NCBI RefSeq assembly: GCF_027579695.1
Contig: NC_083583.1
Coordinates: forward strand, 19,940,257 to 20,004,256
Length of the DNA stretch: 64,000 nucleotides
Source of the DNA: Neoarius graeffei
Taxonomy: Eukaryota > Chordata > Actinopteri > Siluriformes > Ariidae
Reading direction: 5' to 3'
Shown: positions 1 to 12,200 of the stretch, in pieces
Layout: each line of letters opens with the position of its first letter
Numbering within the stretch: the first letter of the stretch is position 1
Position numbers and translations under genes: made by a program
The notes under the pieces: generated by a model
Database searches by the model: none
Seen by the model: the letters and a program-made list of their open reading frames with translations, nothing else
What the model was told of the DNA's origin: nothing

Positions 1-98
1 TGAAGCCACCTGCTTCTAAAACTTTTTAAATCCAGATGCACACCTGGAATAACTTGCACACTTGTTGCAGATGCTAGGCACAATAAAGCACCATGCAA

Positions 99-844
99 CA
101 GTGTTTTTTCTAGAAAAATTTAGTATGAGGGCGCTCACCATGGCGAGGGTGCGAAGCGACTGGGGGGGTGCCGGTTGTCCGTCCCCCCCTCCGCCGTGCG
201 AAGCCTTTGAAAAACTGAGGCTACAATGGGACATTCTGAGGCTATCTGAGAGGGAAATTGTAACAAATTGTCTGTCAACATTGAAAAAAAAAAAAAAAAA
301 GAAGTAATCTTCTTCTGCCCCAGAGAGTCTTTGGCTTTCTTCCGTTTCGTGCCGCAGGATGACATCTTTAAATGCCCAAGTGTCAACAAAAACAACTCGC
401 GAACTACTTCTGTCAAAAGCTCCCGCGCCGCTGGGTGAAAGGTCATTCAGTCTCGAGAAATCTCGCTCTACAAGGTCAGCTGACCTTGTATGTAACCCAT
501 GTCAAATCTCGCGAGAGCAGCTGCGACAAGTAAACAACATGGCGCCTCAGTCTGGAAAACGCCAATTCGGATTGTCTTTGCACCGTCTGGCGGTGTATCT
601 ACTATGATTGGAATATTTTTGGAGTAATTATAACGTATTTGATAATCAGACACATTGTCACGTGGTGTTGCTGGGATGTTTTTACAGAGAAAAGATTGTT
701 TTGTGAAAGATTGCATGTTGTGCAGTAGCATATAAGTGCATGGCCTAAGTGTGACTTGGGGTTCAATCGGCATTTCGGTAAGGGGGCGCACGCCGAGAGT
801 AAGAGGGCGCAGCGCCCCTGTTCCCCGGTTTAGACGAAAGCCTG
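99..844 (-). mobile_element. Unclassified non-autonomous DNA element, copy 1
   Basis: The element is bounded by CAGTG at the left and GCCTG at the right and is flanked by a perfect 6-bp direct repeat, ATGCAA (93-98 and 845-850). An inverted, shorter copy lies at 61280-61885, which fixes both ends. The termini are imperfect inverted repeats that share CAG, TCTA and GGGCGC. The interior is non-coding; short open frames are fortuitous. It carries a TCTCGCGAGA palindrome at 507-516. Copy 1 has about 100 bp (roughly 670-775) that copy 2 lacks. The superfamily is not identified; the 5-6-bp target duplication argues against hAT (8 bp) and Tc1 (TA). Confidence 0.75.
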
Positions 845-978
845 ATGCAATGATTATAGTACTGGAATACTGGCACCTCTAACGGTTAATCAGGTATTCA
901 AATAATCGATGCGCACACCTAGCAGAAGTTACATCATCTCCCCAAGCCAGTGCTTCCCCTGCCATTGCACATTTACAT

Positions 979-1473
979 CTATGCGCTTATGCCCATCCCC
1001 AGTGCTCTATGGTCATAAAGAGAACAACAGTGGGTACTGTGCTTTTTCTCTTGATACAGTGTTGAGTCCATAAAGGAATACCAAGTTCTCCCACAACACC
1101 TGAATACTCCCTCTGCATGCATGGCTTCCAGAGGTAAAACTAGGCACTTCTCTACAGAATTACCCTCCTTTTCTAGTTGACCTATGCCACTACTGTGACA
1201 CTGTCCATCCTTGAAAAAAATAATGAACTTGAGTATGCTCTTAAGAGCCAGAGTCCCCTTCTTTGGGATGAGGAAGTACCTTGAGAAGAAGCCGATCTGG
1301 CTTTCTTTGTCCTGCACTAGCCTTCTCATTTTACCTGGAGGAGAGCATGGATGGTAGGTCAACAGCCACACTCGAGATAGCCTTGTGGGCAGCTCACAGA
1401 CACTCTTGACTCCACTACACCAGGGCTCTGTGGCGTACATTCTCGCTAACATGATGAGCCATATGCCTGCCAT
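979..1473 (-). pseudogene. Possible reverse transcriptase remnant (DIRS/gypsy-like)
   Basis: A minus-strand frame contains GFFSRYFLIPKKG followed by a basic and hydrophobic stretch. This resembles the F(Y)SRYFxxPKK(D)GG segment at the start of the reverse transcriptase domain of DIRS1-like and some gypsy-like fish retroelements. The expected GGLRPILDLR continuation is degraded, and no second motif such as YxDD is seen in the flanking 845-2125 region. The rest of that interval shows no gene or repeat that I can name. The family assignment is weak. Confidence 0.3.
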
Positions 1474-2145
1474 TGATGACCATCATATCACTGGTGGTCT
1501 AAGATTTTTTGCTGCTAGCATTCAAACAGCTGCTCAGGACTACAGAAGCCGATCCCTCTGTGAGGGGGACGATCCATGTAGGCCAAGATATAGGACAACT
1601 CTTTGCTAACTTGGTTCTTGCCCATGCAATGTACAGTTAGCACAAACTGCTCTACAGGATGTGTGCAAATCAATCTTGAGATATAGGCCTAGTCCCTGTG
1701 TGCCAGGCTCACTCTTCAGCCCTGCTGAAGAGGCCATGGAAAGAAGCAGGCAGGCTTCAGAATCACAAAATTTGTATTAACAAATAAATAGAGCATCCAC
1801 ACAACACTTTTGTCCACAGACGTTCTGCCTACATTTTGCAAGTCTTAGATAGGGAAATTCATGGCCTTAGCAGGTGCCTCAGCACCTTCAACCATCTTGT
1901 GGGGCAGGGCCCCCATTACTAAAGGGCCTTTGAAAATGTTGCATGGATACAAACTCCAGTCTCACCTAGGTCTCATTGATCAAATTAAAAAGGTCCTTCC
2001 CTTGCCACAAGGCACATCGGGTGGTACGATCTCCGTTTTAGTAGCCCTCAGCCTCTCACCTATTACTTAGTTTGGATTACAGTGGAAGGCTAATCCTCTG
2101 GTAACCCACGAGAGTTTGACTCCCTATTCATTAGACAGTAGAGGC

Positions 2146-2325
2146 ATTTAGCAGACGGTCTTATCCAAAGCGATATACAACGTACCCAAAGCAGCCTGGG
2201 GAGCAGTTGGGGGTTAGGTGCCTTGCTCAAGGGCACTTCAGCCATTCCTGCTGATCCATGGAATTGAACCAGTGACCTTTTGGTCCCGAAAGCTGCTTCT
2301 CTAACCATCAGGCCATGGCTTCCCC
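2146..2325 (-). repeat. tRNA-derived SINE, minus strand
   Basis: Read on the minus strand the sequence begins with a tRNA-like head: an A-box-like TGGCCTGATGGTTAGAGAAG and a B-box-like GGTTCAATTCC. It continues into the teleost SINE body with TGCCCTTGAGCAAGGCACC, then the tail TATCGCTTTGGATAAGA and TCTGCTAAATGCC. The body segment recurs in the composite SINE at 53108-53480. Divergence from a working tRNA promoter suggests an old insertion. Confidence 0.7.
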
Positions 2326-2470
2326 CATATCTGTATTGTGGCGTGCCTCACCAGATGGCAGCAGGTACCATTTTTATAATGGTCTTTGGTATGACCCAAC
2401 CATGAGGAGAACTCATGATCTCCCAGTTGAAAGGCGGACATGCTAACCACTAGGCCAACTCACGGTACTA
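2326..2470 (-). repeat. Second tRNA-derived SINE, minus strand
   Basis: On the minus strand it starts with TGGCCTAGTGGTTAGCATG (A box) and has a degenerate B box in GGGAGATCATGAGTTC. A short unrelated body follows, containing GGGTCATACCAAAGACCAT and ATCTGGTGAGGCACGCC. It abuts the SINE at 2146-2325 but has a different head and tail, so this is a separate family. Confidence 0.65.
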
Positions 2471-2920
2471 GGGCCTCATTGATAGACAGCAATGATGTTG
2501 TCTCTCTGACCCAAGAAGTTCTCTTGGACAGAGGCATGATCAAAACAAAAGGTTCTACAACATATTGCTGAGCTCAGAAGGAGGATGGTGCTTTCAATTT
2601 AATTCTAGATTTGAGGGTAATGAAATGGTTCCTAAAAAGACTCTTCCTTTCTGTTTATTAAATATCGTCATACCCTACTCAAATCATCCAGATGGAAATG
2701 GGAGAAAAAGGAAATTCATGAATCTCTTAACTGAAATTAAAAAAAAATAAATCAGTTATTCATCTTGTTGTAATAAACAGCAAAAAGCTCATTATGTAAA
2801 TGAGCCAACAAGAGGTTTAAGCTGACAGTTTGCTACTTTCTTTGCTGCAGACAATCTGAACTACTGTCACAGGTTAAAAGTTCTTCAACGTTATCTGTAT
2901 GCCTGCATAACTGTACGCAC

Positions 2921-3444
2921 CACTATATGGCCAAAAGTATGTGGACACTTGATCATCACATCCAAACATGGGCCTTCGCCACAAAGTTGTTGCTACAAAG
3001 TTAGAAAAGCACAAAAAATGTCTTTGTATGCTGTAGCATCAAGGTTTCTTTTTATTTGAATTATGGGCCACAAAACTATTCCAGCATGAAAATGCCCCAT
3101 AAAGTCACAAAAGTTCCATAAAGACATGGTTTGCCAAGGTTGGTTTGGAAGCACTTAAGTGTCCTGCACAAGGCCCTGACCTCAACCCCATTGAGCACAT
3201 TTGGGATGAACTGGAACATCAACTGCACCCCAGGCCTTCTTGCCTTACATCATTGCCTGACCTCACTAATGCTGTTCGAGCTGAGTGGACAAATTCCACT
3301 AGCCATGTCTCAAAATCTAGTAGAAAGCCTTCCCAGAAGAGTGGTGGTTATTATAACAGCAAAGAGGAACTAAATCTGGAATGGAATGTTCAAATAGCAT
3401 GGATGGGTGTTATTGGGCAGATGTCCACATACTTTTGGCCAGTG
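2921..3444 (+). mobile_element. Tc1-like transposon, internally deleted
   Basis: Terminal inverted repeats are visible: TATGGCCAAAAGTATGTGGA on the left and TGTCCACATACTTTTGGCC on the right. The interior keeps a C-terminal transposase fragment in the + frame with GPDLNPIEHIWDELE; the E is the last residue of the Tc1 DD34E triad. The two catalytic aspartates and the DNA-binding domain are missing. A second, more diverged member lies at 42546-43075. The element has no intact gene. Confidence 0.75.
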
Positions 3445-3605
3445 TATATGCTGTGCATCAATGAATTGGTTTCATTCATTCTCATACTATATTTACATAT
3501 ACACAATATACTAGTGCATCTCAAAAAAATAGAATATTGTGAAAAAGTTCAATATTTTCCATCAGTTATTTAAGAAAGTGAAAATGTTATATATTATAGA
3601 CTCAT

Positions 3606-3977
3606 CTCATCTCATTATCTCTAGCCGCTTTATCCTTCTACAGGGTCGCAGGCAAGCTGGAGCCTATCCCAGCTGACTACGGGCGAAAGGCGGGGTACAC
3701 CCTGGACAAGTCGCCAGGTCATCACAGGGCTGACACATAGACACAGACAACCATTCACACTCACATTCACACCTATGGTCAATTTAGAGTCACCAGTTAA
3801 CCTAACCTGCATGTCTTTGGACTGTGGGGGAAACCGGAGCACCCGGAGGAAACCCACGCGGACACGGGGAGAACATGCAAACTCCGCACAGAAAGGTCCT
3901 CGCCGGCCACGGGGCTCGAACCCGGACCTTCTTGCTGTGAGGCGACAGTGCTAACCACTACACCACCGTGCCGCCCC
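3606..3977 (-). repeat. tRNA-headed teleost SINE, copy 1
   Basis: Minus-strand SINE with head GGCGGCACGGTGGTGTAGTG and B-box GGGTTCGAGCCCCG, a body containing GTTTGCATGTTCTCCCCGTG, and a tail of GCCGC-TTTAT and ATGAGATGAG repeats. It is flanked by a perfect 15-bp duplication, ATATTATAGACTCAT (3591-3605 and 3978-3992), the mark of LINE-assisted integration. Four further full copies are in this window (19494, 36741, 37524, 38530), all similar and with clean duplications, so the family was active fairly recently. It belongs to the V-SINE or HAmo-SINE type; the exact family was not checked. Confidence 0.9.
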
Positions 3978-4127
3978 ATATTATAGACTCATTACACACA
4001 AACTAAAATGTTTCAAGCATTTTTCTATTTTAATTTTAATCAGTATGGCATATAGTATAAAAACAAAAAACCCATCTCAAAATATTAGAATATTTCATTT
4101 CGAGTTTGAGTAAAACAGTATGAACAC

Positions 4128-5320
4128 TAGGGGTGTGCAAAAATATCGATACGGCGATATATCGCGATACTTTGTCTTCTGATTCAATATCGATACTCAA
4201 AATTTGAATATCGATATTTTTTCAAATAATAAATCATGTTTCAGACGGGTTGTAAATCCAGTACGACTTCCGCACCTCTGCTTTGCGAGGTGTCGCTGTG
4301 CCGCTCCCTCACTGCAAGACACTCTTCGTCTTCTCTTTTTTTCCCCGGCGGTTGCAGTGAGGAAAAAAAACAAGCAAGCATGGCTGTTAACGTAAACCTA
4401 GAGACGCCGCCGAACTTTAAGGCAGATGTTTGGAGGCACTTTGGATTCCAAAGGAAAGGAGAAAAAAAACAGTGAGCCGGTGTTCTGTAAAGTTATCCTA
4501 CCTCTTGGATTTGTCCTACCAAGCCTACTGCGCATGCGCGAAATCCAGGAGGGTAGGAAAATTCAACAGTAGTTTTGTTCTACCGATCAGCTGGGCTGAT
4601 AGAAAATCGGTGAGTATTTCACGCATTTGCCGATTTTTATGTTTTGTGCGTATTGGTCGAGTCTTTGGCCAAGTCAAATAATTTGTAATGCCTTGTTTTG
4701 AATAATAAACCGGTCTGTATGAGAACTTGCTAATTCATGTATTCTGCGCATGCGCAGTAGGCTTCGCACATGCGCAGTAGGAGACTAAGCTGCACACTGC
4801 ACTTTTCAATGTGTTTCAGACGGTGTGTTGTTCCTGCAAAATAAGCACAAGTTAAATGTTCTCAGGTATATGTTCTCAAGTTTACAAAGAACAAACTGAT
4901 ATTAGTGTTAGCACTGAAATGTATGTGCAGTCTGCAGTGCAAGTTTTAAGTTTTCATAAAACAATTTGATTCTGCTTGTTAAGCAGCACTGATGTGTCCA
5001 TGCTTACAGAAAAGTTGATAATACTAGCACAGAAATGGGAATTTTCTGTATGTTGTAGTGAAGCAACTCTTGGTTTTGCCAGCAGTGGAATAGAGACAAA
5101 TATATGTCTGGCAAGAGTGTGTAGTTATGTATGTGAAATGTAATTTTACAGTGGTCAATAAATTCTGATTTTCTTCAGTGACACAGATATCGTGATGTGG
5201 TTGAAATTTCTTGCAATATATCGGTTATCGCAGAATCGCTGTACCGTGATATTATCGTTATCGTGGGCAAAATATCGCCATAGTATCATATCGTGAGGTA
5301 TCTGGTGATACCCAGCCCTA
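4128..5320 (+). mobile_element. Non-autonomous hAT element with BED-finger remnant
   Basis: It starts TAGGGGTGTGCAAAAATATC and ends GATACCCAGCCCTA, with a perfect 8-bp duplication ATGAACAC at 4120-4127 and 5321-5328, diagnostic of hAT. The subterminal DNA is rich in ATCGATA and CGATAT motifs. A short + frame at 4381-4475 reads MAVNVNLETPP...VWRHFGFQRK, the start of a BED-type finger, and then stops. Two related elements share the TAG(A/G)GCTGGGCGATAT end, at 21201-22139 and 62240-63546. Confidence 0.85.
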
Positions 5321-5370
5321 ATGAACACAGTGTATCTCTCGGTCTAGTTCAGTACACACAACCACAAATC

Positions 5371-6312
5371 ATGGGGAAGACTGCTGACTTGACTGTTGTC
5401 CAGAAGATGATCACTGATGCCCTCCACAAGGAGGGTAAGCCACAAAAGGTCATTGCTGAAAAGGGTGGCTGGAAAAGGTGCACAAGCAACAGGGATGGCC
5501 ACAGTCTTGAGAGGATTGTCAAGAAAAGTTGATTCAAGAACTTGGGAGAGCTTCACAAGGAGTGGACTGAGGCTGGTGTCAGTGTATCAAGACTCATCAC
5601 GAACAGACATCTTCAAGAAAGGGGATACAACTTTCGCATTCCTAATATCAAGCTACTCCTGAGCCAGAGACAATGTCAGAAGTGTCTTATCTGGGCTAAG
5701 GAGGGAAAGAAATGGACTGTTGCTCAGTGGTCCAAAGTCCTCTTTTCAGATGAAAGTACATTTTGCATTTAATTTGGAAATCACGGTTCTAGAGTCTGGA
5801 GGAAGAGTGGAGAGGCACAGAATCCAAGGTGTTTGAAGCCCAGTGTGAAGTTTCCACAGTCTGTGATGATTTGGGGTGCCATGTCATCTGCTGGTGTTGG
5901 TCCACTGTATTTTATCAAGTCCAAAGTCAACACAGCCATCTACCAGGAGATTTTAGAGCACTTCATGCTTCCATCTGCTGACGAGCTTTTTGGAGATGCT
6001 GATTTCCTTTTCCAGCAGGACTTAGCACCTACCCACAGTGCCAAAACTACTACCAAATGGTTTGCTGACCATGATTTTACTGTGTTTGATTGGCCAGCCA
6101 ACTTGCCTGACCTGAACCCCATAGAGAATCTATGGGGTATTGTCAAGAGGAAGATGAGAAACACCCGACCCAAAAATACAGATACGCTGAAGGCCACTAT
6201 CAAAGCAACCTGGGCTTCAATAACACCTCAGCAGTGCCACAGACTGATCACCTCCATGCCACACCACATTGATACAGTAATTCATGGTAAAGGAGCCCCA
6301 ACCAAGTATTGA
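5371..6312 (+). pseudogene. Tc1-like transposase, inactivated
   Basis: Starts MGKTADLTVVQKMI at 5371. Three frame pieces follow one another: N-terminal helix-turn-helix region to 5532; middle piece 5542-5772 with FSDEST, carrying the first catalytic D; and C-terminal piece 5833-6312 with WGAMSSAGVGP, QQDLAPTHSAK (second D) and DLNPIENLWG (final E). Spacing fits DD34E. It is broken by a stop after VKKS, by frame changes near 5535 and by a stop after STFCI at 5772. It would have moved the surrounding element by cut and paste; it cannot do so now. Confidence 0.85.
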
Positions 6313-6591
6313 GTGTATAAATGAATATACTTTTCAGAAGTTGGACATTTCTGTATTGTAAATCCTTTTTTTGATTGATCTTAGGGAATATTCTAATAAT
6401 TTGAGATACTGGATTTCTGATTTTCATGAGCTATAAGCCATATCAAAATTAAAACAAAAAAGGCTTTAAATATTTCACTTTACATGTAATGAATATAGAA
6501 TATATGAAAGTTTACCTTTTTGAATTAGGGCTAAATTATGAAAAAAAAAAGGAACTTTTTCTTGGTATTCTATTTTTTTGAGATGCACTAA

Positions 6592-9162
6592 TAAAGCCAC
6601 TTACCAAGGATCTTCAAGGATTATCAAGGAAGGTATTTTTATAGGTGGACTTCTATAACAAGGTCTGCACACAGTGCATGAAAAAAAAAATAGAAATATT
6701 AGTCAAATATTTCCCTTCTAATTGCACATTATGTGTTTTGTTCTCAATTTTACATGTGCTTTTGTGATCGTTTTGACTCTTTCCTCCTCCTCTACTCATT
6801 CACTGGTTTTCATGAGTTATCTCCATCCATCAACTCCATCTTGTTTCTACGTAATCATGTTCTAGGTCATTACATGTTCCTGTTCCTCACCATCTGGTTA
6901 TTTTGTGTGCATCATCCAGAGTATCACCCTCTTTTGTTTATATATGTTTCTTATTTAAAACCTTCATCCATCTGTATTCTGGCTTCCTGTACTTCCTAAT
7001 TTTGAGTCATCACAGAAGAACATTCTGTATAAATGGATACAGCGAAGGACCAACTGAGCAGCAACGAAGTGAGTTTGGATAATATCATAGAGGTAAAACA
7101 CAAAGAATTATTGCACCAGTGACAAAGGATCCTTGGTCAACAACAACAACAACACCACCTCCAACAATTTCCAGTTTCCATTGTACATCAACTGGTCATA
7201 CCAACATGTTCCACAACTGTGGGCAAATACGCAGGATCTGGGGAGTGGCATTCTGTGCAGTGATACCAATCAAACATGACATCTGGACCAATCAGAAACT
7301 GGGAAATTTTATGGCCAACCTTCTCTTTCACTTAAAAAAAAAGTACATCCTTAGCTTTATTTTGATTTCTAGCCTATATGAACTTACCCACAAACCATAA
7401 CCTCAAGAAGCTAGTAATGGAAATAAAGCTGACAAGGTTTAAAGCTACTGTTAGTAATTTGTTTAAGAACACCAAGGCCATATGGACCATTAAAGTGAAT
7501 GTTCTGATGGGGAGGGGGGAAGACTCTGAAAGTTCTGGGCTCTTTTCTGGCCTCAGGAACTAAAAATTCCAACATGATCCAATTGTAGTAACCAAATCAG
7601 GAAACTTCTCTACAGGAAGACAGTTTTCCTAACTGAAATTATTTTCCTCAAATACTTCTATTCAGAGGGGAACCATCAGGGCCTTCTAGGCCTTCAGAGA
7701 AGGCCCAAACATATCAGCATTTCAAATGTTAGATTTATTTCATTCTTTAATTTCTTTCATAATTTCATTATATTTATTCTCTTCTAATTCGGCCTCATTT
7801 GCGATCAAATTTGCTTCAGAAATGAAAGGGTTACTGTCCTGAAAACATTAAAATTGAGTTATCCAATGAGATTTTTTTGTTTGTTGTCTCTAGGCTGAGA
7901 AGAGTTTCGAGCTGGCTCAATCATTGGTTCGGACTTCATTGCCAGGACAGAAGGCCATGGCAGTGTATGTTTATGTAGGAAGTGACAGATGAATTAACCA
8001 ATCAGATTTTGATTTATAGTAGGAGGGACCAAAAATTTATCACCTTCTGCCTTCTTGAAGGCCAGTGCAAACTTAACCATGAGTCGGTACCGTCAGTGCA
8101 GCAGTGAAGTCACCTTCCAGCCGGTGTAGCGTTCATCAGTAGTGTTAGCGAATGCTAATAAAGTGGTCAAGCCAGTGCTATCGAGAGCAAGAAGCAAGAA
8201 ACTAAGATTTCTGTCTCCAGACTCTTCTTCCACGTATGCTTGCCAAAGTATTTTTCACTCAGACTTAAGTATTCATTTTCCTGTGTAATTTACTTAGTTA
8301 CTTTTAAAATCAACATCGACAGCTCCACACAATAGAACGACCTGGCAGCCTACCGCTAATCCCTTGCAAAATCCTTTGCCCTGTTGCTTTTTTGATGTGT
8401 CTGGCGAAGCTTTGGCTGAGCTGAAGTCCCAGCTCTAACAGTAACGGTTTGCCACTGCTTCTTTTGCACTGAACCACTTTAACAATACAAGACGTTTCCA
8501 AAAGTATTGTTGCAATGATTCAGATGAATGCAGTTTACGAATTAACAATGTACATCTCTGCAAACGCAACCCTTTATTCCTGTCACAAACAGCACACTTG
8601 GCCAAGCTGAAATTGTACCCAATAGAACCTCATAACCTACAGCTGGATTATGCTTAAATAAAGATCTAGTAATAACGTTTTTACATTGAATAATTACAAG
8701 TCATGAATGAATAATTACAGCTATCGTTCATCCGCTTTTGTAACTACTTTATAAAAAACTAAGCTAATTTTTATGCTGGTTAATTTTTCCAAAAGCAAGC
8801 AGAATCTACACGGCTGGAAAGCCGGGTCATTCGCACACTTAGATTTTTGTCTCCTGCTATATTCCCCATTTCTTACACACCTTGGTTTTAAACATTTTAT
8901 CAAACAATTTGAGAAATCCATTGAGCTGAACGTTCATAAACGATGAGACTTTTTTCAAGCTTCTAAAAGGTGTTTTACGGCACACCTGAACTGTACAAGG
9001 ACAATATCCTAGACAACAAAATTTATGCTGCATTGGAGCTGTACATACTTGAGTCGAGGTCAAACCATGAACAGGGACAATGTTTGAGATGGTGAGCCAC
9101 AGGGTCATCACTGGGAGGCGTGTAACATGTCTGTAGTTCTATAATGGTAGTTCTGTAATGTA
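6592..9162. other. No recognisable gene
   Basis: Between two Tc1 elements this 2.5-kb stretch is AT-rich with no convincing coding exon. At 7678-7706 there is a small hairpin, GGCCTTCT paired with AGAAGGCC, beside CAGGG, which could be the end of an old hAT. Minus-strand frames at 8721-9111 have some coding flavour (cysteine-rich LCCTVQVCRK-like text) but no motif I recognise. They may be the degraded C-terminal exon of the THAP element that resumes at 16410. Confidence 0.3.
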
Positions 9163-9269
9163 CAGTGGTGCTTGAAAGTTTGTGAAACCTTTAGAATTTT
9201 CTATATTTCTGCATAAATATGACCTAAAACATCATCAGGTTTTCACACAGGTCCTAAAAGTAGATAAAG

Positions 9270-12200
9270 AATTAAAGCCGCAAGCGGCCTCGACGGGCCC
9301 TCGCGCCAGCGGCCAAGGGGGGCGGGGGCATGCGTCCCCGCGAAATACCTTCCACAGCTTCTTCGGCAAGAGACATTACTCCCACAATGGCGACAAAGCA
9401 CAGAACTGGACACATGGCAACAATAGGGTCCCGCACTGTACGGTGCTCGGGGGGCGCTATAGAGGCCCTGAGGCCCGCCTGGATCTGGGCTTCTGGTTCT
9501 CAGTAGCGGTGGCAGTCTAAGAAAAAGGAGCCAAATTTCGTGCGTCGTCGACCATGGCAAGCGCCCCAATCAGGGTCTTGTAAAGAGTTTGCCTGCCAAG
9601 TTTGACAAATCAGAAGCTGCAATATCATTTTCGCCATAACCAGCACCCCCAGGGGCGAAAGTGCACAAAATTTGGCGAATATGTCAGGTGAGCTATGAAG
9701 AGTTTGCGTATGAAGTTTGATGACAATTGAGTAAATAGAAGACGAGATATAGATTTTTGAAGAATAAATTATTTGGTTTTTTCCCATGTCAGTAGGTGGC
9801 GCTATGCTGTACATGAGCGATTATGAGTTGGAAAAATAAGTGTCTACAACAGCAACGTACTATCACAAGGTAGTGGTGTGAAGGAAAAGCATGATGGAAT
9901 TATTTACCAAAAACCCGTTTTGGAGCAATTGCGTCGGCCAAAAACAGCGCCCCCCATGGACGAAAATTCCCAAAATGTGGTATACATGACAGGGGAGGTA
10001 GTAAGAGGGTGGCTGTGAAGTTTGACCAAGTTTGAGGAAAGATTGGATTTTTTGCCCAAAAATAGCGCCCCCAGTGGCGAAAGTGCACAAAATTTGGCGT
10101 ATATGTCAGGTGAGCTATGAAGAGTTAGCGTATGAAGTTTGATGACAATTGAGTAAATAGAAGATGAGATATAGATTTTCGAAGAATAAATTTTTTGGTT
10201 TTTCCCATGTCAGTAGGTGGCGCAATGCTGTACATGAGCGATTATGAGTTGGAGAAATAAGTGTCTACAACAGCAACATACTATCACAAGGTAGTGGTGC
10301 GAAGGAAAAGCATGATGGAATTATTTACCGAAAACCCGTTTTGGAGCAATTGCGTCGGCCAAAAACAGCGCCCCCCATGGACGAAAATTCCCAAAATGTG
10401 GTATACATAACATGGGAGGTAGTAAGAGGGTGGCCGTGAAGTTTGACCAAATTTGAGGAAAGATTGGATTTTTTGCCCAAAAATAGCGCCCCCAGTGGCG
10501 AAATATCACAGAAATTGGGTAACATGTCAGAAGCCCAATGAGTGATTTGCGTGTGAAGTATGAGCAGTTTTGAGCAATCAGAAGATTTGTTATGAATTTT
10601 TAAGCATGTAAAATTTTGCATCGAAAATTGATTGACGTATAACTTCTGAACGGTTTATCCTACGTGAAACGTATTTAGTAACTTTTGTCAGCCATGTCTG
10701 TAGATGATGTGTATCAATTTTGGTGACATTCCTATGAACGGTCTAGGAGGAGTTGCGCCGTCTTCGAGGCCATGCATTTCGCACAAAAGTGAAATTACCT
10801 CACTTCCTGTTGGGCGTGGCTAATGCATTGGCATTACAATTTTGTCCGGCTTAGTGAGATACATATGCGTACCAAATGGCATGCCACGACTACAAACTAC
10901 ACGGCACCCAGGCACCTTAATGCGGGAGGCCAAAATCACAACGACTTAGGGGGCGCTATAGAGGCCCTGAGCCCCGGCCAAGATTGGGCTTTTGGTTCTG
11001 AGTAGCGGTGGCAATTCTCGGAACTGGTGCCAAATTTGGTGCGTTTTCGCCCATGGCAAGCGCCCCGAAAATGGCCCAACAGCGGAGAAAAATAAAGAAG
11101 AAGAAGAAGAAGACGGAAGAATAATTAAAGCCGCAAGCGGCCTTGACGGGCCCTCGCGCCAGCGGCCAAGGGGGGCGGGGGCATGCGTCCCTGCGAAAAA
11201 CCTTCCACAGCTTCTGCGGCAAGAGACATTACTCCCACAATGGCGACAAAGCACAGAATTGGACACATGGCAACAATAGGGTCTCGCACTTCGTGCGTTG
11301 TCGACCATGGCAAGCGCCTCAATAAGGGTCTTGAAAAGAGTTTGCTTGCCAAGTTTGACAAATCAGAAGCTGCAATATCATTTTTGCCATAATCAGCACC
11401 CCCAGGGGCGAAAGTGCACAAAATTTGGCATATATGTCAGGTGAGCTATGAAGAGTTTGCGTATGAAGTCTGATGACAATTGAGTAAATAGAAGATGAGA
11501 TATAGGTTTATGAAGAATAAATTTTTTGGTTTTTCCCATGTCAGAAGGTGGCGCTATGCTGTACATGAGCGATTATGAGTTGGAAAAACAAGTGTCTACA
11601 ACAGCAACGTACAATCACAAGGTAGTGGTGTGAAGGAAAAGCATTATGGAATTATTTACCAAAAACCCGTTTTGGAGCAATAGCGTGGGCCAAAAACAGC
11701 GCCCCCCATGGACGAAAATTCCCAAAATTTGGTATACATGACATGGGAGCTAGTAAGAGGGCGGCCGTGAAGTTTGACCAAATTTGAGGAAAGATTGGAA
11801 TTTTTGCCCAAAAATAGCGCCCCCAGTGGCGAAACATCACAGAAATTGGGTCACATGTCAGAAGCCCAATGAGTGATTTGCGTGTGAAGTATGAGCAGTG
11901 TTGAGCAATTAGAAGATTTGTTATGAATTTTTAAGCATGTAAAATTCTGCATTGAAAAATGATTGACGTATAACTTCTGAACGGTTTAGCAAACGTGAAA
12001 CGTATTTAGCAACTTTTGTCAGCCATGTCTGTAGATGATGTGTATCAATTTTGGTGACGTCCCTATGAACGGTCTAGGAGGAGTTGCGCCGTCTTCGTGG
12101 CCATGCATTTCGCACAAAAGTGAAATTACCTCACTTCCTGTAGGGCGTGGCTAATGCATTGGCAATACATTTTTGTCCGGCTTGGTGAGATACATATGCG

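Larger units (their letters stand above)
3511..6591 (+). mobile_element. Tc1-like transposon with two nested insertions
   Basis: The ends carry the inverted repeat AGTGCATCTCAAAAAAATAG and a TA target site on each side. The element holds a broken transposase (5371-6312). Its 5' non-coding arm was hit by a SINE (3606-3977) and by a hAT-like element (4128-5320). Without these the element is about 1.5 kb, a typical Tc1 length. Both insertions have clean target duplications, so the Tc1 is the oldest of the three. Confidence 0.85.

Noticed and set aside
3606-3977. Frames reading MGFLRVLRFPPQSKDMQVRLTG at several places
   Set aside because: They recur exactly where the tRNA-headed SINE occurs and are SINE shadows, not a gene family.
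10992-11279. Frames with AEKNKEEEEEDGRIIKAASG as coding sequence
   Set aside because: Produced by the GAA/AAG tract and repeat head in the 9270-13655 block; they recur with the repeat unit.
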